Assembly (NCBI GenBank): GCA_003165135.1
Contig: PLSN01000031.1
Location: 1-5,041, forward strand
Source of the DNA: Bacteroidota bacterium
GTDB lineage: Bacteria; Bacteroidota; Bacteroidia; Chitinophagales; LD1
Direction of reading: 5' to 3'
Length of the DNA stretch: 5,041 nt
The notes under the pieces are model-generated. The model did no database searches. It was given only the letters and a program-made list of their open reading frames with translations, and was not told the origin of the DNA. This document shows, one piece after another, positions 1 through 5,041 of the stretch; position 1 is the stretch's first letter; each line of letters starts with the position of its first letter. A program made the translations under genes and the position numbers.

Positions 1-462
1 GACGACCTTTATATCCAGGATATTAAAGTGTACCGGCGGCCCTTTGCTTTTTATAGTGTCCTTTGGTGAGAACCTGACGATAATGTCATTGAAATTGAAT
101 TTCTTATGATACTGTATACACCTGCCCCATGGCTCTGTGAGCGTGACATTCTCTATTTCATAAGTTTTCATAAACATTTTCAGCATGGCATATTTGACGC
201 TCAGGCTTTTAGCTGAAATGAAAATGGTATCCATGCCACCTGCTTCATATATTTTGAGGCCGTGTATATAGGCATATCCCGTGAATGGGTTGACATATAT
301 CCAATCCATAGTGATCTCTCTGCCGAGGTATTTGACATCGTATTTTTCGATCAGGTACTTGGCGATAGGGGAGATAAAGATGATCACTACCGCTACCAGT
401 GCTATGATGGCTATAATGATACCCAACAAAACATTCCTGATCTTTTTGGCTCTTGGATTCAT
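1..462 (-). CDS. AsmA-like / DUF748 family membrane-anchored protein, N-terminal part (gene runs off the left edge)
   Basis: The first 154 codons are visible and the frame stays open to base 1, so the C-terminal part lies outside the window. Seen: a short basic N-terminus (MNPRAKKIRN), one strong hydrophobic segment at about residues 11-32, then a soluble region of alternating beta-type sequence containing YIHGLKIYE (65-73), DTIFISAKSLSV (78-89), KTYEIENVTL (99-108) and FNFNDII (122-128). This order (anchor, domain-start segment, 'HGLKIYE', 'AKSLSV', 'FNFND') resembles the start of the large AsmA/DUF748 proteins of Bacteroidota as I know them. These are long beta-rich periplasmic proteins anchored in the inner membrane, and the wider AsmA/TamB superfamily is linked to lipid transfer between membranes and outer-membrane biogenesis. 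The ATG at 462-460 is chosen because it directly precedes the basic and hydrophobic anchor; no Shine-Dalgarno is present. It follows an intrinsic terminator, so it probably starts its own transcript. The family call is by recognition only. Confidence 0.75.
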   Translation of the reverse strand, partial: MNPRAKKIRNVLLGIIIAIIALVAVVIIFISPIAKYLIEKYDVKYLGREITMDWIYVNPFTGYAYIHGLKIYEAGGMDTIFISAKSLSVKYAMLKMFMKTYEIENVTLTEPWGRCIQYHKKFNFNDIIVRFSPKDTIKSKGPPVHFNILDIKVV

Positions 463-486
463 AATTAGGGTTTGGTGGTAAGATTT

Positions 487-516
487 TATATACGAAAAGC
501 ATGCCATATTACTCAA
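487..516 (-). promoter_or_regulatory. Possible promoter of the AsmA-like gene
   Basis: Read on the minus strand, TTGAGT (516-511) is followed after 18 bases by TATATA (492-487), about 25 bases before the ATG at 462. It lies immediately after the terminator U-tract, where a new promoter would be expected. It looks like a generic -35/-10 pair, not the Bacteroidota TTTG/TAnnTTTG type, and A/T-rich DNA gives such matches by chance. Weak call. Confidence 0.22.
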
Positions 517-517
517 T

Positions 518-548
518 AAAAAAAGTCTCCGGAGATATTCCGGAGACT
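518..548 (-). terminator. Intrinsic (Rho-independent) terminator, minus strand
   Basis: A perfect 10-bp inverted repeat, AGTCTCCGGA (524-533) and TCCGGAGACT (539-548), encloses a 5-base loop (534-538). On the minus strand the hairpin is followed directly by an uninterrupted run of seven T, the first of which is the last base of the stem (524-518). The + strand has no T-run after the hairpin, so it acts in one direction. It ends transcripts coming from the repeat-protein gene, whose stop codon is about 110 bases upstream, or from any small RNA between them. Confidence 0.92.
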
Positions 549-561
549 CGTGGTTTCCTCT

Positions 562-646
562 GGCAGCATCAGGCTGGTGGTTTACCAGCCTGATATGCCG
601 GTCACTTATTTATCATTGGATTCCCCAACCCTTTGTTTAGTGACCG
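562..646 (-). ncRNA. Structured RNA region: two strong hairpins ahead of the terminator (candidate small RNA, 3'UTR or leader)
   Basis: Between the stop codon of the repeat protein and the terminator there is no credible ORF, but two further inverted repeats occur. In minus-strand transcription order the first pairs CGGTCACT (646-639) with AGTGACCG (606-599), a perfect 8 bp closing a 32-base loop; inside it TTGG (628-625) can pair with CCAA (619-616). The second pairs ATCAGGCTGGT (594-584) with ACCAGCCTGAT (578-568), a perfect 11 bp with a 5-base loop, extended past a small internal loop by GGCA/TGCC (599-596 with 565-562). The two stems share base 599. With the terminator hairpin this gives a compact three-stem transcript end of about 130 nt. 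I match it to no known RNA family. It could be a processed 3'UTR, an independent small RNA, a leader controlling the AsmA-like gene, or a REP-like palindrome. The structure is seen; function is inference. Confidence 0.4.
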
Positions 647-660
647 CATGAACTGTCAGT

Positions 661-2907
661 TTATATTTTGACGAATTTCTTTACAGCACTCATCTCGCTG
701 TTTGATACTTTTACAAAATAGCTGCCAGTATTCAGGCTTGCTATATTGATAGTATTATCACCATTAGTTAATTCAAAGCGAGCTACTGTTTGTCCGCTTA
801 TGTCAGTGATCTCTACATTGGTCACAGCAGAAGCTGATGCTATCTGAATAGTCAGTTTATCTGTTGATGGATTAGGATATACTTCCATCACGTCTTTGCT
901 ATTGACAGCTACCACACCCAGAGTTACATTATGGCCGAATACCGCGAACGGGCTGAATGAAGTCACACCTGTCAGTGCCAGTGAGAATAAACCACCACCC
1001 AGAATGGTAGATGCGGTGATCGCACTTGTATTCCATGCACCGGCAGTGTAATGAGAGATATATGCCTGTGTATTGTCAAAAGCATTGACCTGCATAGATG
1101 TATTCCATCCCATCAGGAGATTGACATTAGCACCGGTAGTGAGAGAAGACTCTACATTCCAGCTTGTGTTGACCACCGGTTGAAACTGAGAGATATCAGG
1201 GCCTGTTGTACCATTGAGCAATACTCCCTCGTGAGCCAGTACAAAAAACGTACCTGCCAGAGTTGAGTTATTGGTGACCGTGACAGGAGCATAGTCTGCA
1301 GCTGTACCTACCTGAAACAAGCCATTAGCACCTGCGTTTGCCACAGTCATTATAAGACTGCCTGTATCGCTGGTCACTACATAGCTCGCAGCTGAACCAC
1401 CTGTGATAGTAGCAGCTGTAAGCATTGTGAGGTCATTCTTTGCAATATCTATTGTGCCTTGTGCCAATGTAAGTACACCAGCTACAGTCACAGGAGATGC
1501 TAATGCTACCGAACCGCCTGATCCTATATTGATCGTCAGGTTATTGATAGTACTGCTGGCAGCTGTCAGTGCTAATGTACCTGCACTGCCTGAACCGTTG
1601 AATGTAATGTCAGAAAGAAGGCTGCCGCTGATCGTACCACCTGAAGAATTTACAACTCCGCCAATGGTAAGGCTTTGTCCGCTCAGATCCAAACTTCCGT
1701 TGAGCAATGTAAGCGTATTTGAAACAGTTAGTGCATTGCTGAGTAAAACATTGCCGGCGGAAGCTATATTTACCGTCAGTGTGCCAATAGTACTGGCTGC
1801 TGTACCGAGTGGTAATGTACCAACCAGGCCAGTGCCGCTGAGTATGATGCCTGAAGTAGAACTACCTATGATAGTACCTGTACCAGCTGCTATAGTGCCT
1901 GCTATGTTCAGAGTATTGCCATTGAGGTTCAGATTGCCCGAGGTCAGTGTAGTGATGCCGTCTACTGCTACATCAGATGCCAGTGAAACACTGCCGCTGC
2001 CGAGTATGGCCAGTGTCAGGTTGCCGAGTGTCTGTGCGCCTGCGGTGAATGCAAGGCTTCCGATACTTCCTGTCCCGTTTACCACCAGATTAGAAGTAGC
2101 GCTACCTGCGACCGAACCTGCGGTCGTAGTGACACCACCGATGATGGTAAGTGTATTGCCTGCAAGGTTTAAAACACCTTGTTGCAATGACAATACTCCT
2201 GTGACAGAAAGGTTACCCGCCATGCTCAATTGATTTGTAGCTGAAGCAAGGTTTACCGTTACATTATGCAAACCTGTCAAAGATGCTTCAGCACCTATGG
2301 CTGATACAGCGCCTGTGTACAAAAGGTTGTAAGTACCTGCGAGAGTAGGCAACCCTGCAAGCGCATTAAATGTTCCACCTGCCATATTGATGGTTGTATT
2401 TGTGGCAAGGTTCAATACACCACCGGCAGCCAGTTCAGCTACACCGGCATTCAACACTACTGTATTGCTTACGCTCATGACAGCAGAAATGGCGAGGGTC
2501 GCCTGACTATTGGCCAGCTGACTGACGCTGATAGTACCTACCGAGGTGATCCAGCCACCAGTGCCGACAGTCAGATCATTTAGGACCACTGTGCCTGCAC
2601 CTGTCAGAGTACCCGCAGTCAGGTTCAAATTAGTAGTACCTGTCAATGTACCTACTACCAGTAAAACAGCTGATGCATTATTGATGGTCACATCTGCATC
2701 CTGAGTCACTGTGACCCCTACAGGTATTGTGATGTTATCAGCACCGGTAGTGCTGAATGACGGAGCTGTACCTCCCCATGTCAGTGAACTGGACCAATTG
2801 CCACTGACGGTAGCGGTGTAATCCGTGGCCATTGATGCGAGACTAGTCCCGAATATCAAAATGGCCGTGAGCAGTGTTGCTTTTGTTAATTGTATTTTGT
2901 GATACAT
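661..2907 (-). CDS. Secreted beta-strand repeat protein with T9SS type A C-terminal sorting domain
   Basis: 748 residues. A signal peptide is visible: basic start (MYHKIQLTK), hydrophobic core at about 10-24, likely cleavage after SMA (25-27). Residues 28-75 hold GNWSSSLTW (36-44) and NITIPVGVTVT (58-68), a pattern common at the start of Bacteroidota surface proteins and G8-like modules. Residues about 80-480 are low-complexity Gly/Ser/Thr/Asn/Ala beta-type sequence, including three contiguous 80-residue repeats (235-474) and a partial fourth. Residues about 500-660 form a non-repeated module (LFQVGTAADYAPVTV; NAFDNTQAYISHYT; TSFSPFAVFG) typical of the region just before the sorting domain. 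The sorting domain follows: VYPNPSTDKLTI (676-687), VEITDISGQTV (698-708), LNTGSYFVKV (725-734) and KKFVKI at the end. By family knowledge it is exported by Sec, then crosses the outer membrane by T9SS to the surface or medium. No catalytic motif is visible; an adhesin, matrix or surface-fibre role is a guess. The start at 2907 is fixed by the signal peptide, with an A-rich leader and no Shine-Dalgarno. Confidence 0.93.
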   Translation of the reverse strand: MYHKIQLTKATLLTAILIFGTSLASMATDYTATVSGNWSSSLTWGGTAPSFSTTGADNITIPVGVTVTQDADVTINNASAVLLVVGTLTGTTNLNLTAGTLTGAGTVVLNDLTVGTGGWITSVGTISVSQLANSQATLAISAVMSVSNTVVLNAGVAELAAGGVLNLATNTTINMAGGTFNALAGLPTLAGTYNLLYTGAVSAIGAEASLTGLHNVTVNLASATNQLSMAGNLSVTGVLSLQQGVLNLAGNTLTIIGGVTTTAGSVAGSATSNLVVNGTGSIGSLAFTAGAQTLGNLTLAILGSGSVSLASDVAVDGITTLTSGNLNLNGNTLNIAGTIAAGTGTIIGSSTSGIILSGTGLVGTLPLGTAASTIGTLTVNIASAGNVLLSNALTVSNTLTLLNGSLDLSGQSLTIGGVVNSSGGTISGSLLSDITFNGSGSAGTLALTAASSTINNLTINIGSGGSVALASPVTVAGVLTLAQGTIDIAKNDLTMLTAATITGGSAASYVVTSDTGSLIMTVANAGANGLFQVGTAADYAPVTVTNNSTLAGTFFVLAHEGVLLNGTTGPDISQFQPVVNTSWNVESSLTTGANVNLLMGWNTSMQVNAFDNTQAYISHYTAGAWNTSAITASTILGGGLFSLALTGVTSFSPFAVFGHNVTLGVVAVNSKDVMEVYPNPSTDKLTIQIASASAVTNVEITDISGQTVARFELTNGDNTINIASLNTGSYFVKVSNSEMSAVKKFVKI
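1486..2205 (-). repeat. Three tandem in-frame 240-bp (80-residue) repeats inside the surface protein gene
   Basis: The units cover codons 235-314 (1966-2205), 315-394 (1726-1965) and 395-474 (1486-1725), and align without any gap. By hand count, protein identity is 32/80 (units 1-2), 36/80 (2-3) and 37/80 (1-3). Conserved positions include the opening V, L-x-L-x-G-x-L/Q around 'LNLxGNTLTI', 'G(T/S)G..G(S/T)L' in the middle, and 'LT.NI..(G)GSV.L.S' near the end. A fourth copy starts at codon 475 (VAGVLTLAQGTIDI) but departs after about 20 residues. A divergent earlier copy probably spans about 146-234. The units have diverged, so this is an old protein repeat, not a fresh DNA duplication. A stacked beta-solenoid fold is inferred. 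Confidence 0.85.
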
Positions 2908-2959
2908 GTTTTGTGTTTTTATCGAATTTTAAAAAAGAGCTAATGAATAAATGAGAGTG

Positions 2960-2986
2960 CAAAGATGCGCTCCGGTGTGGGCAAAA
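2960..2986 (-). promoter_or_regulatory. Likely Bacteroidota-type promoter of the repeat-protein gene
   Basis: On the minus strand, CATCTTTG (2967-2960) matches five of the six fixed positions of the Bacteroidota -7 element TAnnTTTG. It is followed by CA, which is common in such promoters, and would give a leader of about 45 nt before the ATG at 2907. A TTTTG (2986-2982) lies 14 bases upstream as a possible -33 element, which is shorter than the usual spacing of about 19-21. The position, just upstream of a gene separated from mlaD by 141 bases, supports it. Transcription start is not proven. Confidence 0.45.
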
Positions 2987-3012
2987 GTGTTATACAATTG
3001 TGGATTTATATT

Positions 3013-3036
3013 ACATCATTCACACATGTATGATGT
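3013..3036 (-). other. Weak hairpin downstream of mlaD
   Basis: ACATCAT (3013-3019) and ATGATGT (3030-3036) form a perfect 7-bp inverted repeat around a 10-base loop, beginning about 12 bases after the mlaD stop codon (3051-3049). It is A/T-rich and is followed on the minus strand by AATATAAAT, not a run of T. It may stabilise the mla transcript end or terminate poorly, so read-through into the repeat-protein gene cannot be excluded. The rest of this intergenic stretch holds only the candidate promoter. Confidence 0.3.
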
Positions 3037-3048
3037 CTCATGCTGCTC

Positions 3049-3774
3049 TTATTTTTTTTCTTCTGATTTGCCTTCTTCAGTATCCTTTATCTTTTTTTCC
3101 TTGGCTTTTTCGAGCTTATTGAAATACCCTTTAAAGAGGAAATTATGTTTGGCAGCCTGCATGTTTTCATCCAGTCCTTTTGTGCTTTTTCTGAGGTTCA
3201 GCATGGTCGCATCGAGATTGCCAGCCATGGTTGAGTCCTGGATCAATTTGCTCAGGATACCATTACCATTATTTACTTTGTACATGATCTCTGCGAGCTG
3301 CTGTGAGATCACCTCAGCATGGCCTGCAGTGACCTGAAGGCTTGCCATGATAGCATCTGTTTCGACGGGTTCGCTGGATACGAGCTCCTGTCCGTCTTTC
3401 ACCTCAGGTGCATCAGAACTTCCTTCTGTGATCGTGATCAGCCTGTCTCCTATCAGTCCTTCTGATCCGATGCCGACCTGACAATCAGTTTTAATAAACT
3501 CTTTGACATTTTTTCTGATCAGCATATCTACTCTTACCGAAGTGTCATTGATGATTTTGATATTATCTACTATACCCACATTGATACCGGCAAACCGGAT
3601 ATTATTCCCCACCTGCAAACCGCTTACATTAGCGAAAATGGCATTGAGCTTAAAAACCGGATTAAACAGGTTTTTTTGCTTGCCGATCACAAATACAGCT
3701 AATACGAAAAGCAGTAAACCTCCTGCTATAAATGCTCCTAAGCGTACTTTGAATTTTTCTGAATGGGTATCCAT
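3049..3774 (-). CDS. mlaD: MlaD family MCE-domain lipid-binding subunit of an Mla-type ABC transporter
   Basis: 241 residues. A short N-terminus leads into one transmembrane helix at about 12-30 (LGAFIAGGLLLFVLAVFVIG), which anchors the protein in the inner membrane. The MCE domain follows at about 39-117, with recognisable FANVSGLQVGNNIRFAGINV (47-66), VGIGSEGLIGDRLITI (100-115) and a following acidic stretch. In the known family, MCE domains assemble into a hexameric ring on the MlaE/MlaF core that carries phospholipid across the periplasm. Residues about 140-205 look helical, and HNFLFKGYF (210-218), which I recall as typical of the end of many MCE proteins, precedes a Lys/Glu-rich tail of about 20 residues. 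The gene follows mlaF after 37 bases, so it is very likely the third gene of the same operon. The ATG has no Shine-Dalgarno, as is usual in this phylum. Direction of lipid transport cannot be told from sequence. Confidence 0.92.
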   Translation of the reverse strand: MDTHSEKFKVRLGAFIAGGLLLFVLAVFVIGKQKNLFNPVFKLNAIFANVSGLQVGNNIRFAGINVGIVDNIKIINDTSVRVDMLIRKNVKEFIKTDCQVGIGSEGLIGDRLITITEGSSDAPEVKDGQELVSSEPVETDAIMASLQVTAGHAEVISQQLAEIMYKVNNGNGILSKLIQDSTMAGNLDATMLNLRKSTKGLDENMQAAKHNFLFKGYFNKLEKAKEKKIKDTEEGKSEEKK

Positions 3775-3811
3775 TGTATTGTTTTATTAAATCTGTTATT
3801 CTAATATTCAC

Positions 3812-4594
3812 TTACATAAAGAAAGACCTGACCAACTCATCGTCCGAGTTTTCGAAATCATCCAGTTTACCTTCTTTATAGACACATCCATCCTTTACCA
3901 TGATGATCCTGGTCGCAGTAGTGCGAGCACATTTGATATCATGGGTAATGACAATGGAAGAGGTTTTGTATTTCTTTTGTACATCGTTGATGAGATTGCT
4001 GATCTCGACTGAGGTGATGGGGTCAAGCCCTGTGGTCGGCTCATCATAGAGCATTACCGAAGGGTCAACAATGATAGTACGTGCCAGGCTTATCCTTTTT
4101 TGCATGCCACCGGAGAGCTGTGCAGGGGTTTTATCTATCTGATCAGCGAGGCCGACATTTTCCAATACCTCATGTACTTTTTCTTCGATCTCTTTTTCTG
4201 TGAGCTCTCTTTTTATCCTCCTCAGTGAGAATTCCAAATTCTGTCTTACGGTCATTGAGTCATACAATGCACCATTCTGAAAAAGGAAACCTACTTTCTG
4301 ACGCATCGTATTTAATTGTATCCTGCTCAGCATTTCTACATTTTCGCCGAATACACTTATCGTACCTGCATCTGGTGTCAATAAACCGATAATACATTTT
4401 ATCATGACAGATTTTCCCGTACCTGACCGACCCAGTATCACAAGGTTTTCACCATTAAATAGTTTCAACGATACCCCGTTCAATACCTCCTGTGCTCCAA
4501 AAGATTTTTTCAGATCAGTCACTTCAACGACGACTTCATTGTTCGTTGCCTGCTGCGGCGCAGTTTCTGTTATTGTTGTTGGGGCTGTGTTCAT
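3812..4594 (-). CDS. mlaF: MlaF family ATP-binding subunit of an Mla-type lipid ABC transporter
   Basis: 260 residues, close to the family's usual length. All ABC ATPase motifs are intact: Walker A GRSGTGKS (55-62), Q-loop Q106 in FLFQNGALYDSMTV, signature LSGGMQKR (160-167), Walker B VMLYDEP (180-186), D-loop GLDP (189-192) and switch His218 in VITHD. The FQxGALxDSxTV sequence after the Q-loop is typical of MlaF and related MCE-system ATPases. It hydrolyses ATP on the cytoplasmic face to drive lipid movement through MlaE and the MlaD ring. The first 20 residues (Thr/Gln/Ala-rich) precede the first beta strand and look disordered. The start is supported by the ATGA overlap with the end of mlaE (4591-4594), which suggests translational coupling, and by the absence of another in-frame Met before residue 64. 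The C-terminus ends ENSDDELVRSFF-M, as in Bacteroidota homologues I recall. Confidence 0.95.
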   Translation of the reverse strand: MNTAPTTITETAPQQATNNEVVVEVTDLKKSFGAQEVLNGVSLKLFNGENLVILGRSGTGKSVMIKCIIGLLTPDAGTISVFGENVEMLSRIQLNTMRQKVGFLFQNGALYDSMTVRQNLEFSLRRIKRELTEKEIEEKVHEVLENVGLADQIDKTPAQLSGGMQKRISLARTIIVDPSVMLYDEPTTGLDPITSVEISNLINDVQKKYKTSSIVITHDIKCARTTATRIIMVKDGCVYKEGKLDDFENSDDELVRSFFM

Positions 4595-5041
4595 TTGGTG
4601 AGCATATCGGTGATTTGTACAGCTATTACATCTACCACTATTATCAGCAGTGAGGCCAGCACTACGGCGGAGTTAGCAGCTTTACCCACGCTCTCTGTAC
4701 CACGGCCGGCATTGTATCCTTTATAGCATCCTACTATACCTATGATAGCGCCAAAGAAGAAGGATTTGATGAATGCGGGAATGAAGTCTGAAAAGTGTAC
4801 ATGGCTAAAGGCCTGTTGGAAAAATAATGACAGTGATACGTCGCCTTTGAGATTGATCCCTATCCAGCTACCAAACACTCCGAGCGCATCAGCATATAAG
4901 ATCAATATGGGTATCATCAATATAGCGGCCAGTATCCGTGTGACCAGCAGGAACCTCACCGGATGGATAGATGACACCTCCATCGCATCGATCTGCTCGG
5001 TCACTCTCATCGAGCCCAACTCTGCACCCATGCCCGAGCTG
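4591..5041 (-). CDS. mlaE: MlaE family permease subunit, C-terminal part (gene runs off the right edge)
   Basis: About 149 codons are visible, ending in TGA at 4593-4591. The frame is open to the right edge, and roughly the first 100 residues of a usual 240-260 residue MlaE are missing. Visible landmarks are GAELGSMRVTEQIDAM (the conserved cytoplasmic coupling segment facing the ATPase), three hydrophobic segments (about visible residues 31-61, 90-106 and 122-145) and GCYKGYNAGRGTESVGKAAN (104-123), the most conserved C-terminal stretch of the MlaE/DUF140 family. The protein is an inner-membrane permease dimer that forms the lipid passage between MlaF and MlaD. The Met at 5031 is internal to the family domain and is not the start, since SSG before it continues the conserved region. 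It overlaps mlaF by 4 bases and is the promoter-proximal gene of the visible operon. Confidence 0.93.
   Translation of the reverse strand, partial: SSGMGAELGSMRVTEQIDAMEVSSIHPVRFLLVTRILAAILMIPILILYADALGVFGSWIGINLKGDVSLSLFFQQAFSHVHFSDFIPAFIKSFFFGAIIGIVGCYKGYNAGRGTESVGKAANSAVVLASLLIIVVDVIAVQITDMLTK

Noticed and set aside
245..502. An 85-codon minus-strand ORF overlapping the start of the AsmA-like gene
   Set aside because: It is out of frame with the clear 154-codon reading frame that has an anchor helix and family-like motifs. Its product is low-quality sequence with no recognisable feature.
599..646. A tRNA-like or attC-like element, suggested by the paired arms and GGTTGGGGAATCC
   Set aside because: There is no acceptor stem, anticodon arm or proper T-loop, and no attC core sites (RYYYAAC/GTTRRRY) flank it. 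Simple hairpins explain the pairing.
1486..2205. A regularly spaced repeat array that could suggest CRISPR or a recent DNA tandem duplication
   Set aside because: The period is 240 bp, in frame, with only about 40-46 percent protein identity and no short identical direct repeats separated by unique spacers. It is a protein-level repeat.
1403..2233. A 276-codon open frame on the + strand, antisense to the repeat protein
   Set aside because: It is an antisense shadow. The coding strand is poor in codons whose complement is a stop in that frame because of its biased Gly/Ser/Thr/Asn/Ala content and repeats. The predicted protein is Val/Pro/Leu-rich with no recognisable domain, and the minus strand has an intact secreted protein with signal peptide and sorting domain.
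2951..3337. A 128-codon + strand ORF over the end of mlaD and the intergenic region
   Set aside because: Its body is the reverse complement of mlaD; it has no domain signature and no credible leader, and it would cover the candidate promoter of the repeat-protein gene.
4591..5031. Met at 5031 as the start of a complete small membrane protein
   Set aside because: The frame continues open to the window edge and the residues around this Met belong to the conserved internal MlaE segment, so it is a truncated view of a longer permease.

Overview
The window looks like chromosomal DNA from a member of the Bacteroidota. The strongest evidence is a C-terminal type IX secretion (T9SS) sorting domain on the large central protein. 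Supporting signs are A/T-rich gene leaders without Shine-Dalgarno sequences, a TAnnTTTG-like promoter element, and an AsmA/DUF748-type protein and mla genes of the kind found in that phylum. I cannot place it below phylum with confidence; Chitinophagia or Saprospiria would fit.

Every gene I can support lies on the minus strand, so transcription reads from right to left. At the right edge is an mlaE-mlaF-mlaD cluster: a permease (missing its N-terminus), an ATPase and an MCE-domain substrate-binding protein of an MlaFED-type lipid ABC transporter. mlaE and mlaF overlap by 4 bases, and mlaD follows after a 37-base gap. A 141-base intergenic region then holds a weak hairpin and a plausible promoter for the next gene.

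The centre (661-2907) encodes a 748-residue secreted repeat protein. It has a signal peptide, a Gly/Ser/Thr/Asn-rich predicted beta-solenoid containing three ungapped 80-residue repeats, a C-terminal 'SFSPFAV' type module, and a T9SS type A sorting domain. The passenger part has almost no basic residues: one Lys and no Arg over about 640 residues.

Downstream (about 518-660) is a strongly structured non-coding stretch with three successive hairpins. The last is a textbook intrinsic terminator on the minus strand. This may be a structured 3'UTR, a small RNA, or the leader of the next gene. The left edge holds the first 154 codons of an inner-membrane-anchored AsmA-like/DUF748 protein, cut off by the window end.

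The Mla genes, and by inference the AsmA-like protein, point to envelope lipid homeostasis. The repeat protein is a surface or extracellular product that probably has its own transcription unit. I see no CRISPR array, tRNA, rRNA, insertion sequence or phage gene. The least explained elements are the structured RNA region and the repeat protein.
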